Positions 35,228-43,633 of a stretch of DNA of 64,000 bases are shown piece after piece. The notes beneath the pieces are model-generated. The model was not told the DNA's origin, searched no databases, and worked only from the letters and a program-made list of their open reading frames with translations. Position numbers and translations under genes: made by a program. Positions within the stretch are counted from its first letter, which is position 1, and each line of letters opens with the position of its first letter. Origin of the DNA: Pseudomonas sp. GM41(2012) (lineage in GTDB: Bacteria; Pseudomonadota; Gammaproteobacteria; Pseudomonadales; Pseudomonadaceae); the NCBI RefSeq assembly GCF_000282315.2, contig NZ_AKJN02000008.1, forward strand, positions 186,001-250,000. The letters are read 5' to 3'.

Positions 35228-36136
35228 ATGCTGCAAAAAAGCCTGATCCGCCGCCTCGACCTGATCACTCTCCAGCTGTTTGTCGCCGTTCATGAGGAGG
35301 GCACGCTGACCCGTGCCGCCGCGCGTGAAGCCATCGCCGTGTCGGCGGCCAGCAAGCGGCTGATGGAGTTGGAAGAAGCGTTGGGCATCAGCCTGTTCGT
35401 GCGCCAGGCCAAGGGCATGACCCTTACGCCGGCCGGTGAAACCTTGTTGCACCATGCTCGGCAGATGCTGTTCAACGTCGAGAAAATGGGGCTCGAACTA
35501 GGCGAACACAGTCACGGTATCCGCGGCTATGTGCGGATGCTCGCCAACCTGTCGGCGATCATTCAATTCCTGCCCGAAGACCTGCGGGACTTTTCCGAGC
35601 GTCATCCTCAGGTCAAGACCGACCTCGAAGAACGCCCCAGCAGCGGGGTGATTCAGGGTGTGCTGGATGGCGTGGCGGACCTTGGGATCTGCTCCAGTGA
35701 CAGCGACGTCAAAGGTCTGCACAGCGTGCTTTATCGACAGGACAAACTGATGGTGTTGATGCTGCCCGATCATCCGTTGGCGAGTCGTTCCAGCCTGGCT
35801 TTCGCCGATACGCTGGGCAGCGATTACGTCGGTCTGCATTCCGCCAGTTCGATCAATATGCGTACCCACGCAGCCGCGCGAGAGGCCGGCAAAGTGCTGC
35901 GGCTGCGGATTCATGTACCGGGTTTCGACGCCATGTGCCGGATGGTCCAGGCCAACATGGGCATCGGCATCCTGCCGCAAAAAGCCTATGAGCTGTTTGG
36001 CCGGGCGTTGGGCTTGCACGCGGTGCCGTTGACGGATGACTGGTCGGATCGCGCGTTGGTTCTAGTGGTACGCGATGAAGCGGCGCTGTCGCCGGTGAGC
36101 CGGATGTTGTTTGAGCATTTGCGTGGGCAGGTCTGA
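35228..36136 (+). CDS. LysR-family regulator
   Basis: 302 residues from ATG at 35228 (site GAGCCCTCC is weak). The N-terminal HTH spans residues 9-66 (LITLQLFVAVHEEGTLTRAA, then SAASKRLMELEEALGISLFVR). The periplasmic-binding-like effector domain starts at about 95 (GYVRMLANLSAIIQFLPEDL). It lies between the divergent oxoamine-synthase-like gene and the co-directional CoA-transferase/lyase genes. A palindrome at 36203-36223 is a candidate target. Confidence 0.88.
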   Translation: MLQKSLIRRLDLITLQLFVAVHEEGTLTRAAAREAIAVSAASKRLMELEEALGISLFVRQAKGMTLTPAGETLLHHARQMLFNVEKMGLELGEHSHGIRGYVRMLANLSAIIQFLPEDLRDFSERHPQVKTDLEERPSSGVIQGVLDGVADLGICSSDSDVKGLHSVLYRQDKLMVLMLPDHPLASRSSLAFADTLGSDYVGLHSASSINMRTHAAAREAGKVLRLRIHVPGFDAMCRMVQANMGIGILPQKAYELFGRALGLHAVPLTDDWSDRALVLVVRDEAALSPVSRMLFEHLRGQV

Positions 36137-36202
36137 TCATTCTCGATTGGATGGACTGGCCCCATCGCGAGCAGGCTGACCTGAGGTCGCGGTCATCTCA
36201 GG

Positions 36203-36223
36203 GCGTTCGCGTTTCGCGAACGC
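36203..36223. promoter_or_regulatory. Perfect 9-3-9 palindrome upstream of the CoA-transferase operon
   Basis: GCGTTCGCG-TTT-CGCGAACGC, about 86 bp before the CoA-transferase start. It is too symmetrical for chance and too far from the LysR stop to be an efficient terminator (no T tract). It may be an operator. Confidence 0.5.
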
Positions 36224-36308
36224 TCGTTGCCAACTGAAGGTTGGATTCCAGCCCTCGTGGTCCTCTAGCCTTGGCACATATTCCAAGAACAACATGAGGT
36301 ACCCCGCG

Positions 36309-37502
36309 ATGACTGCCCCTTTAAGTGCAATCAAAGTGATCGAGATCGGCACGCTGATCGCCGCGCCGTTCGCCGCGCGCATGCTCGCCGAGTTCGGCGC
36401 CGAAGTGATCAAGATCGAAGCCATGGGTCAGGGCGACCCGCTGCGCAAATGGCGCAAGCTGCACGAAGGCACGTCGCTGTGGTGGTACCTGCAATCGCGA
36501 AACAAGAAGTCTCTGGCGCTGAATCTCAAATCACCTGAAGGCATCGAACTGGTCAAGCAACTGGCGACCAGCGCCGACGTGCTGATCGAAAACCTGCGCC
36601 CCGGCGCCCTGGAGAAACTCGGTCTGGGCTGGGACGTGTTGCACGCCCTCAACCCTAACCTGACGCTGGTGCGTATATCCGGTTATGGCCAGACCGGCCC
36701 ATACCGTGATCGTCCGGGGTTCGGTGCAATCGGCGAGGCCATGGGCGGAATCCGCTACACCACCGGCACCCCCGGTTCACCACCCGCCCGGGTGGGTGTC
36801 AGCCTCGGCGATTCCCTAGCTTCGTTGCATGCGGTAATAGGTGCCTTGATGTCGCTGCTGCGGGTCAAGACCGGGCAGGGCGGTGGGCAAGTGGTCGATG
36901 TGTCGCTGGCTGAAAGTGTGTTCAACGTCATGGAAAGTCTGGTGCCCGAATACGACATGCTCGGCCATGTTCGGGAGCGCAGCGGCGGGGCCTTGCCGGG
37001 CATCGCGCCGTCCAACACTTATCTGACGGCCGATGGTGCCTACGTGGTGATCGCCGGCAACAGCGACCCGATCTACAAGCGCTTGATGGACGTCATCGGT
37101 CGCCGTGATCTGGCCGATGCGCCGGAGTTCGCCCATAACGACGGGCGTGCCGCCAAGAGCAACGTGCTCGACGCGGCGATCACTCACTGGACCAGCAGCC
37201 TGCCGATCGACGATGTGTTGTCGGCACTGGAAGCGGCCGAAGTCCCGGCCGGGCGCATCTATTCAGTCGCCGACATCGTCGCCGATCCGCACTATCAGGC
37301 GCGGGACATGCTGCTCAATGCCGACCTGCCCGGCGGTGCCACGGTGAAGATGCCCGGCATCGTGCCGAAAATGTCCGAGACGCCCGGTGGCGTGAACTGG
37401 TCCGGACCTGCGTTGGGCCAGCACACCGACGGCATCCTCGCGGGGCTGGGCCTTACGGATTCGGACATCGAACGGCTGAAAGCTCAAGGGGTGGTGCAAT
37501 GA
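36309..37502 (+). CDS. Class III CoA-transferase (CaiB/BaiF)
   Basis: 397 residues from ATG at 36309, with GAGGT eight bases upstream; an ATG at 36294 lies at that site. The N-terminus VIEIGTLIAAPFAARMLAEF, the block NKKSLALNLKSPEGIEL, and VGVSLGDSLASLHA carrying the catalytic Asp are typical of formyl-CoA-transferase-like enzymes. It moves CoA between carboxylic acids. Its stop overlaps the lyase start (ATGA), so it probably activates the acid that the lyase then cleaves. Confidence 0.9.
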   Translation: MTAPLSAIKVIEIGTLIAAPFAARMLAEFGAEVIKIEAMGQGDPLRKWRKLHEGTSLWWYLQSRNKKSLALNLKSPEGIELVKQLATSADVLIENLRPGALEKLGLGWDVLHALNPNLTLVRISGYGQTGPYRDRPGFGAIGEAMGGIRYTTGTPGSPPARVGVSLGDSLASLHAVIGALMSLLRVKTGQGGGQVVDVSLAESVFNVMESLVPEYDMLGHVRERSGGALPGIAPSNTYLTADGAYVVIAGNSDPIYKRLMDVIGRRDLADAPEFAHNDGRAAKSNVLDAAITHWTSSLPIDDVLSALEAAEVPAGRIYSVADIVADPHYQARDMLLNADLPGGATVKMPGIVPKMSETPGGVNWSGPALGQHTDGILAGLGLTDSDIERLKAQGVVQ

Positions 37503-38425
37503 TCACTGATTTTTCCGAGACCCTGATTGTTCAGGAAGTCTCCCCCCGCGACGGCTTGCAGATCGAGCCGACCTGGGTCGAAACCGTCGACAAGATTGCC
37601 TTGATCGATCAGCTGTCGCTGGCCGGTTTCAGCCGCATCGAAGCAGGCTCGTTCGTTTCGCCCAAGGCGATTCCGGCGCTGCGTGATGGTGAACAGGTGT
37701 TCAAGGGTATCACCCGGCAACCGGGGGTGATTTACGTCGCGTTGATCCCCAACCTCAAAGGCGCGCAACGGGCGCTGGCGACCAGGGCCGACGAGTTGAA
37801 CCTGGTGATGTCCGCCAGCCAGACCCACAACCAGGCCAACATGCGCATGCGTTGCGAAGCCTCATTGGCCGCGTTCGGCGAGATCGTGCAATACGTGGGA
37901 GGGACGACGGTGCGACTCAATGCCAGCATCGCCACCACCTTCGGCTGCCCGTTCGAAGGCAAGATCGACGAGGATCGCGTGCTGCAAATCGTCGAGGCGT
38001 ATCAGGAGCTCGGAATCCAGGGCATTACCCTGGCCGACACCACCGGCATGGCCAATCCGCGGCAGGTTGATCGTCTGGTGCGGCGGGTCTTGCAGCGCGT
38101 TTCGCCAGCTGATTTGACCCTGCATTTCCACAACACTCGCGGGCTCGGTCTCTGCAACGTGCTGGCCGCCTACGAGGCCGGTGCCCGACGCTTTGACGCG
38201 GCACTGGGCGGGCTCGGCGGTTGCCCGTTCGCGCCGGGTGCCTCGGGCAATATTTGCACCGAGGATTTGGTCAACCTGTGCGATGAAATCGGCATTCACA
38301 CCGGCATCGATCTGCCGCTGTTACTGCAATTGTCGCGAGGATTACCCGCGCTGCTGGGCCACGAAGTGCCCGGTCAGCTGGCCAAGGCCGGACGCAATTG
38401 CGATCTGCATCCAAGCCCTTCCTGA
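37499..38425 (+). CDS. Hydroxymethylglutaryl-CoA lyase family protein
   Basis: 308 residues of the DRE-TIM fold. The start shows VQEVSPRDGLQIEPTWV (metal Asp). The middle is ITLADTTGMANPRQVDR and LHFHNTRGLGLCN. The active-site loop is GGLGGCPFAPGASGNICTED with the catalytic Cys, the signature of HMG-CoA lyase. It cleaves a 3-hydroxy-3-methyl-dicarboxylyl-CoA into acetyl-CoA and a keto product. It is coupled to the CoA-transferase and followed by an anion-type MFS importer. A citramalyl-CoA-type substrate is possible. Confidence 0.88.
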   Translation: MITDFSETLIVQEVSPRDGLQIEPTWVETVDKIALIDQLSLAGFSRIEAGSFVSPKAIPALRDGEQVFKGITRQPGVIYVALIPNLKGAQRALATRADELNLVMSASQTHNQANMRMRCEASLAAFGEIVQYVGGTTVRLNASIATTFGCPFEGKIDEDRVLQIVEAYQELGIQGITLADTTGMANPRQVDRLVRRVLQRVSPADLTLHFHNTRGLGLCNVLAAYEAGARRFDAALGGLGGCPFAPGASGNICTEDLVNLCDEIGIHTGIDLPLLLQLSRGLPALLGHEVPGQLAKAGRNCDLHPSPS

Positions 38426-38439
38426 CTCCAACAAACCCT

Positions 38440-38546
38440 TGTAGGAGCCGAGCTTGCTCGCGATGACTGAGTCACATCCAACATTGATGTCGACTGACCC
38501 ACCGCAATCGTCGGATCGCCGCCCGGACCAAGCTCGGCTCCTACAG
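38440..38546. repeat. REP doublet
   Basis: TTGTAGGAGCCGAGCTTGCT..CGCGATGA and a degenerate right arm ending CCAAGCTCGGCTCCTACAG, between the lyase and transporter genes. Confidence 0.82.
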
Positions 38547-38614
38547 AAAGCAGCATCTCAACCAGACAACAAAAACAATCGGACACCCACGGGCAGTCCG
38601 CCTGGAGAACCATC

Positions 38615-39946
38615 ATGAGCCTTAATGTACTGGAGGCGGGCGCGAGCCCGTCCGTTAGCCACGACGAAGAAAAAGCCCTGGTCAGCAAAGTCGCCTGGCG
38701 CCTGATGCCGTTGATCATGGTCTGCTACCTGTTTGCGTTTTTCGACCGCATCAACATCAGCTTCGCCAAGTTCCAGTTGCAGACCGACCTGAGCCTGAGC
38801 GACACCGCTTACGGCCTCGGCGCCGGGTTGTTCGTGGTCGGTTACGTGATCTTCGAAGTGCCGAGCAACATGATGCTGTACAAGGTCGGCGCCCGGCGCT
38901 GGATCGCCCGGATCATGATGTCCTGGGGCCTCGCCACTGCGGCCATGGTCTTCGTCAATAGCGAATGGCAGTTCTACGCGCTGCGCTTTGTGATTGGCGC
39001 GATGGAGGCCGGTTTTGCGCCGGGAGTCCTGTATTACCTGACGCTGTGGTTCCCGCAGCACTATCGCGGACGCATCACGTCGATGTTGTTTCTGTCGTCG
39101 GCGTTTGCCGGTCTGGTCGGCGCACCGTTCTCCGGGCTGGTGCTGCAACACCTCGACGGCTTCCTCGATATGCGCGGCTGGCACTGGCTATTTCTGCTGG
39201 GCGGCGTGCCTTGCATCGGCCTCGGCTTGCTGGTGCTGACGTTGCTCAAGGACCGCATCGAAGACGCCCATTGGCTGACGCCGTCAGAGAAAACGCTGCT
39301 GGCCAGCCGTATTGCGCACCATGAACCGCACAAGAGTGGCGGCTCATTGCTCGCCGCGCTGCGGATTCCGGGTTTCCTGACTCTCGGGCTGATCTACTTC
39401 CTGATTCAGGTGGCATCCTATGGCTTGAACTTCTGGGCCCCGCAACTGATTCGCAGCGCCGGCACCGAGAGTCCGGTGATGATCGGTTTGCTGACCGCCA
39501 TCCCTTACATCTGCGGCGCCATCAGCATGGTGGTGATCGGGCGGTTGTCCGACTCGACTGGCGAGCGACGCAAGTTTGTCGCAGGTCTGGTTGCGGTGGG
39601 CGCGGTGGGGTTCTTCTGTGCGGGGATCTTCGCTAACCACACGACCTTCCTGATTGTCGCGCTGGGCTTGCTCGGTGCCGGGATCATCGCCTCCATCCCG
39701 AGCTTCTGGACCCTGCCGCCCAAACTGCTGGCCGGTGCTGGGGCAGGGGCTGCTGGCGGGATCGCGGTGATCAACACCCTCGGCCAGTTCGGCGGCATCG
39801 TCAGTCCGGTGATGGTGGGGCGGATCAAGGACCTGACCGGCAGCACCACGCCGGCACTGTATGTCATCGGCGTCGCTGCGCTGATCGCCGTCGCGCTGCT
39901 GCTGTGGGGGTTGCCGCAGAAGCTGCGCACGCTCGACAAGTTTTAA
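38615..39946 (+). CDS. MFS transporter, anion:cation symporter (ACS) family
   Basis: 443 residues, 12 TM helices. The N-terminal motif CYLFAFFDRINISFAKFQLQ with the DR pair, YVIFEVPSNMMLYKVGARRW, and the central loop after EKTLLASRIAHHE are typical of the tartrate/phthalate/glucarate ACS group. It probably imports the organic acid used by the preceding CoA-transferase and lyase genes. The ribosome site CTGGAGAACC precedes the ATG. Confidence 0.9.
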   Translation: MSLNVLEAGASPSVSHDEEKALVSKVAWRLMPLIMVCYLFAFFDRINISFAKFQLQTDLSLSDTAYGLGAGLFVVGYVIFEVPSNMMLYKVGARRWIARIMMSWGLATAAMVFVNSEWQFYALRFVIGAMEAGFAPGVLYYLTLWFPQHYRGRITSMLFLSSAFAGLVGAPFSGLVLQHLDGFLDMRGWHWLFLLGGVPCIGLGLLVLTLLKDRIEDAHWLTPSEKTLLASRIAHHEPHKSGGSLLAALRIPGFLTLGLIYFLIQVASYGLNFWAPQLIRSAGTESPVMIGLLTAIPYICGAISMVVIGRLSDSTGERRKFVAGLVAVGAVGFFCAGIFANHTTFLIVALGLLGAGIIASIPSFWTLPPKLLAGAGAGAAGGIAVINTLGQFGGIVSPVMVGRIKDLTGSTTPALYVIGVAALIAVALLLWGLPQKLRTLDKF

Positions 39947-40022
39947 AAGATCGCCCCCTTCGGCAGCTCCTACCTGGGACCACGCATCCCTGTAGGAGCT
40001 GCCGGAGGCTGCGATCTTTTGA
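39945..40022. repeat. REP doublet of the second family
   Basis: AAAGATCGCCCCCTTCGGCA..GCTCCTAC and GTAGGAGCTGCCGGAGGCTG..CGATCTTT, inverted. Confidence 0.85.
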
Positions 40023-40025
40023 TTT

Positions 40026-40205
40026 TCAAGAGGCTGCAATCACCGCTTTGGCCGGTGTAGCGCTGAACTGAATCAACACCACTCCCGCCATTAACAACAC
40101 CGCCCCAAACACCCGCGGCAATGTCATCTCCCGCTCCACCAACCCAAACCACCCGAAGTGATCCAGCACTAGCGACGGAACCACCTGTCCTGCCAGCGCC
40201 AGTTG
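40026..40205 (-). pseudogene. 3' remnant of a YdcZ/DUF606-type DMT transporter
   Basis: The last 59 codons of a membrane protein remain. They begin QLALAGQVVPSLVLDHFGWF and end with a typical final TM helix (VFGAVLLMAGVVLIQFSA) before TGA at 40026-40028. The L-A-G-Q..S-L..D-H-F-G pattern is the conserved last-but-one segment of DUF606 transporters (about 145 aa). No start codon or N-terminal helices remain upstream; at about 40205 the sequence switches to a gene fragment on the other strand. Confidence 0.7.
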
Positions 40206-40210
40206 CTTCC

Positions 40211-40372
40211 CGAGGGGTGCTCAACATCAATGAGCAGTCGTTGATCGTGGTCCCCCCGCCGTTTCACATTCCGTCGTTTACGTTTGTGTTGGTTTGGCAC
40301 AAGCGGCGGGGTGGGGATCAGGCGTTGAACTGGTTGAATGGGCGGATTGGGGAGGGGATTGGACGCGGTTGA
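40211..40372 (+). pseudogene. 3' remnant of a LysR-family regulator
   Basis: About 50 codons up to TGA, reading VLNINEQSLIVVPPPFHIPS then FTFVLVWHKRRGGDQALNWL. This is the C-terminal end of a LysR effector domain (P-F-P-x-P-S-F-T-F..W-H pattern). No HTH or upstream part remains. It abuts the transporter remnant, which lies on the opposite strand. Confidence 0.65.
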
Positions 40373-40485
40373 TGACGCAATGCTGTTCACTTAAACGTGG
40401 TATTTCAGGTATGCCTGCATTTGTGGCAAGGAGGCTTATCGGAATGCCGGTAGATGACGAGTATTTTTGGTTTGAAAGCGGCGCA

Positions 40486-40677
40486 TCAGCTGATGTTTGT
40501 CACCCACTTGCTTAAAACCGCTTTCATTTCTTTTGGGCTCGCGAAATCACCGCTATCCGCTTCAGTCAGCGCTTGCTGGATTTCGTCGAATAGCAAGGCC
40601 TGGTGTGCTGAGTGCCTGTGCGATATGTCTGCTGTATAAAACGCATCGCTGTGTTTTTTGGTTTTAGGCTTTTCCAC
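40486..40677 (-). CDS. Possible orphan antitoxin-like small protein
   Basis: 63 residues from a GTG start (no ATG; the frame is closed 28 bp upstream). The C-terminal part FDEIQQALTEADSGDFASPK EMKAVLSKW (shown in two parts) strongly resembles the EA-x-x-G-D-F-A-S-x-E-E-V tail of ParD/RHH-type or Phd-like antitoxins. No toxin ORF follows; the downstream frame ends after about 16 codons. It is probably a surviving piece of a decayed toxin-antitoxin locus next to other debris. Confidence 0.4.
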   Translation of the reverse strand: MEKPKTKKHSDAFYTADISHRHSAHQALLFDEIQQALTEADSGDFASPKEMKAVLSKWVTNIS

Positions 40678-40731
40678 TGCTTTTGCGCTCCAGATACCGT
40701 TGGTTCAGAGCATACCCGTGAGGAAATAAAA

Positions 40732-41148
40732 TTGCTGACAGGCCTCAACCACCTGACCCTCGCCGTCACCGACTTGAACCGCAGCGTGGCGTTCTATCAC
40801 GACCTGCTGCAACTTCAGCTTGAAGCCACGTGGGACACTGGCGCCTATCTCTCGCTGCCGGGTCTTTGGTTGTGCCTTTCCCTCGATCCACTGCGCAACT
40901 CTGAACCCGCCGCCGAATACACCCATTTCGCCTTCAGCATTAACGCAACAGACTTCCCGCTCTTCGTCGAACGCCTGCGATCCGCCGACGTCCGGGAATG
41001 GCGTGATAACCGGAGCGAAGGCGCATCCTTCTATTTCCTCGACCCAGACGGGCACAAGCTCGAAGCCCATGTCGGCGACCTGGCGTCACGGCTGGCAGCC
41101 TGTCGTGAGCGTCCGTATGCGGGAATGAAGTTCTTCGACGATCTGTAA
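40732..41148 (+). CDS. fosA: Fosfomycin glutathione transferase FosA
   Basis: 138 residues from TTG at 40732, with AGGA seven bases upstream. This start gives the family N-terminus MLTGLNHLTLAV; no ATG is available. Mn ligands are His7 (GLNHLTL), the His in EYTHFAF, and Glu in KLEAHVGD. The K+ and fosfomycin loop NRSEGASFYFLDPDGH and CRERPYAGM are intact. It opens the fosfomycin epoxide with glutathione in the cytoplasm. Length and motifs match P. aeruginosa FosA (135 aa), so it should be active. Confidence 0.92.
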   Translation: MLTGLNHLTLAVTDLNRSVAFYHDLLQLQLEATWDTGAYLSLPGLWLCLSLDPLRNSEPAAEYTHFAFSINATDFPLFVERLRSADVREWRDNRSEGASFYFLDPDGHKLEAHVGDLASRLAACRERPYAGMKFFDDL

Positions 41149-41210
41149 GTCGGGTTCCGGGAACCTGAGATAGACTTGCGTGCATTCGCCCAGCCTCAAC
41201 AGGACATCCA

Positions 41211-41849
41211 ATGACCCCATCGCTGCTAATGGCTGTTCTCGCCTCTGGCTTTATCTACGGCATCACGCCGGGGCCGGGTGTGTTGGCGGTGTTCGGCATC
41301 GGTGCGGCGCGTGGTCGGAGGGCCGGGGCGGGGTTTCTCTGCGGGCATTTGCTGGGGGATGTGGTCTGGTGCAGCACTGCGCTGATCGCGATTGTCGGTG
41401 CGCGGGAAATCGGCAGTACCGCATTCGATGTGCTGGGAGTACTCAGCGGGCTGTACCTGTTTTGGCTCGGTCTGCGCGCGGTTCGCGCTCGTCGCAGCAG
41501 TGACGAAGCACCTCAAGGCCCGATGCGGCAGCCGTTTTGGCACGGCATTCTGTTTGGCCTGACCAATCCGAAGGCTTACCCGGTGGCGGTAGCGACTTTT
41601 ACGGCGCTGCTGTCCAGCCGTGCCGAATTGCTGCACTGGTCGATGCTGCCGTGGCTGATTGTCCTGAGCTTCGTCGGTGGCCTCATGGCCTACGCTATCC
41701 TCATTGGCATTGTCGGTGCGCGGCAGGTGCGCATGTTGTACCAGCGCCATGAGCTGTTGATTACCCGGTTGTGTGGGGTGATGTTTATCGGATTCGCCAT
41801 CAATGCCCTGGCGCATGCATTGCCGGGGCTGGTGACGAACAAGGCGTGA
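41211..41849 (+). CDS. LysE/RhtB-family exporter
   Basis: 212 residues, six TM helices. The N-terminal G-I-T-P-G-P motif (FIYGITPGPGVLAVFGIGAA) and FWHGILFGLTNPKAYPVAVA are the two family hallmarks. It exports amino acids or similar metabolites at the inner membrane; substrate unknown. It lies 62 bp after fosA and may be read from the same promoter. Confidence 0.87.
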   Translation: MTPSLLMAVLASGFIYGITPGPGVLAVFGIGAARGRRAGAGFLCGHLLGDVVWCSTALIAIVGAREIGSTAFDVLGVLSGLYLFWLGLRAVRARRSSDEAPQGPMRQPFWHGILFGLTNPKAYPVAVATFTALLSSRAELLHWSMLPWLIVLSFVGGLMAYAILIGIVGARQVRMLYQRHELLITRLCGVMFIGFAINALAHALPGLVTNKA

Positions 41850-41880
41850 GGCTGATTGCAAGGAGGCGTCAGCTGTACTG

Positions 41881-43284
41881 ATGGGGCAGGGAAGGTTCTT
41901 TATTGCTGCATTGGCCGGACACGCTCACCGCACTATGGCAACCAGAAATTCCGCGCCGTTGGCGAGTTACATTGATCTCTTGCTGGACGCCGTCTGTGCG
42001 GTCGACAAACAAGGTCGCTTCGTATTTGTCAGCGCGGCCTGCGAGCGTATTTTCGGTTATACCCCCGAAGAGCTGATCGGCCAGCCGATGATCGATCTGG
42101 TGCATCCCGCCGATCGTCAGCGCACCCTCGATGCCGCGCGGGAGATCATGGGCGGCGACCCCAAACTCAATTTCGAAAACCGCTACCTGCGCAAGGATGG
42201 CCGAGTGGCGCACATCCTCTGGTCGGCACGCTGGTCGGAGGTCGATCAACTGCGCATCGCCGTGGCGCGCGACATCACCGAGCGCAAGCAGGCCGAATCC
42301 CGGCAAGCGGCGTTGTATGCGATCTCCGAAGCGGCCCACGCGACGGAAGATTTACTGGCGCTGTTCAAGCGCATCCATTTGATCATCGGTGAATGGCTGC
42401 CGGCGCTGAATTTCTCCGTGGCGTTGTATGACGAACACTGTGCACAGCTGAATTTCCCTTATCACGTGGACGACCTGGAACTGCAACCCGAGCAGCCCGG
42501 GACTGTCACCGGACGCCTCTGTGCCGAGGTGATTCGCAGCGGCCAGCCGATTCTGCTGACCCCGGATCAGGACAATTTGCCGGAAGGGTTTGAGGCGCTG
42601 GTCGCGGGCCAGCATTCGCCTTGCTGGCTGGGTGTGCCGTTGAGTTCACAAAACGGCACCATCGGTGCGCTGATCGTTAAAAGTGTGCCCGGTGGTGAGC
42701 GCTACACCGAGCAGGACAAGGAACTGCTGCAATACGTTTGCGCCCAGGTCGCCACCGCGATTGAGCGCAAGCAACTGCATGCCCGACTGCAGCGCATGGC
42801 CCAGTACGACCAGCTGACTCAGCTGCCCAACCGAGAGTTACTCCGTGACCGGCTTAAAGATTCACTGTCGCTGGCGCGGGCGGACTCCGGCCGAATGGCA
42901 CTGCTGTACGTCGACCTCGACCGCTTCAAGCAAGTCAACGACACCCACGGTCATGCGGTCGGCGACATGCTGCTGCAAGCGGTCGCCAACCGGCTCAAAG
43001 GCTGCGTGCGAGAAACCGACACGGTGGCGCGTATCGGCGGTGATGAGTTTGTAGTGTTGTTGCACAGCATCCACGCCTCGGAAGACGCCGACAGCGTGGC
43101 GGGGAAAATCCGACAGGTTTTGGCTCAACCCCTGCGTCTGGACGGCCACAGCCTGATCATCCAGACGAGCATCGGCGTTGCGCGATACCCCGACGACGGC
43201 ACTGAAGAAAAGCAATTGTTCCGGCATGCCGATGAGGCCATGTACGCCGCCAAGCGCCAACATCACCAACGCCTCGGGGCCTGA
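41881..43284 (+). CDS. PAS-GAF-GGDEF diguanylate cyclase
   Basis: 467 residues, or 449 if ATG at 41935 is used (AGGAGG lies 14 bp before the first ATG). The PAS domain spans about residues 28-135 (AVDKQGRFVFVSAACERIFG; it ends at DITERKQ). A GAF domain spans about 150-300 and a GGDEF domain about 310-465. The active-site RIGGDEFVVLL is intact and is preceded by an RETD product-inhibition I-site five residues upstream. It makes c-di-GMP in response to an unknown signal. No TM segments and no EAL domain are present. Confidence 0.9.
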   Translation: MGQGRFFIAALAGHAHRTMATRNSAPLASYIDLLLDAVCAVDKQGRFVFVSAACERIFGYTPEELIGQPMIDLVHPADRQRTLDAAREIMGGDPKLNFENRYLRKDGRVAHILWSARWSEVDQLRIAVARDITERKQAESRQAALYAISEAAHATEDLLALFKRIHLIIGEWLPALNFSVALYDEHCAQLNFPYHVDDLELQPEQPGTVTGRLCAEVIRSGQPILLTPDQDNLPEGFEALVAGQHSPCWLGVPLSSQNGTIGALIVKSVPGGERYTEQDKELLQYVCAQVATAIERKQLHARLQRMAQYDQLTQLPNRELLRDRLKDSLSLARADSGRMALLYVDLDRFKQVNDTHGHAVGDMLLQAVANRLKGCVRETDTVARIGGDEFVVLLHSIHASEDADSVAGKIRQVLAQPLRLDGHSLIIQTSIGVARYPDDGTEEKQLFRHADEAMYAAKRQHHQRLGA

Positions 43285-43401
43285 AAAATCTGCCACCGTT
43301 CGTCGCGGCGTTTTCAACTTTTCTAAACCTTTGCGGTGATCGAAATTCTGACTCTATGCGGGCTCCTGCTCGCCGCGATCATCACCAAGAGGTAGAGAAT
43401 C

Positions 43402-43560
43402 ATGCCTAATTCAAGAAACTCGAACTCGGGAAACTTCGCCAACGATCGAACGAAGGCGTCTGAAGCCGGTCGCAAAGGTGGGAAAACTACCACCACGACT
43501 GTCGATAAAGACCCTTCGAAACCCGATATGGGCCGCAAAGGTGGTCAGAAATCGAAGTAG
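43402..43560 (+). CDS. KGG-motif general stress protein
   Basis: A small 52-residue gene, MPNSRNSNSGNFANDRTKAS, with two KGG repeats (EAGRKGGKTT and DMGRKGGQKSK). This is the stress-induced KGG family, very hydrophilic and probably disordered. The ribosome site AAGAGGTAGA precedes the ATG. A hairpin terminator follows. The function is linked to stationary-phase or osmotic stress in relatives. Confidence 0.85.
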   Translation: MPNSRNSNSGNFANDRTKASEAGRKGGKTTTTTVDKDPSKPDMGRKGGQKSK

Positions 43561-43586
43561 CGGTGAAGGTAGTTTTGATTGAGAGG

Positions 43587-43616
43587 CGGGAGCGTAAGCT
43601 CCCGTTTGAATTTTTT
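43587..43616 (+). terminator. Terminator after the KGG stress gene
   Basis: CGGGAGC-GTAA-GCTCCCG hairpin followed by GTTTGAATTTTTT. Confidence 0.85.
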
Positions 43617-43633
43617 ACGAGGAGGGCGCGACC

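Noticed and set aside
40205..40485. Toxin gene following the antitoxin-like ORF
   Set aside because: The overlapping ATG frame stops after 16 codons, and the other frames show no toxin motif.
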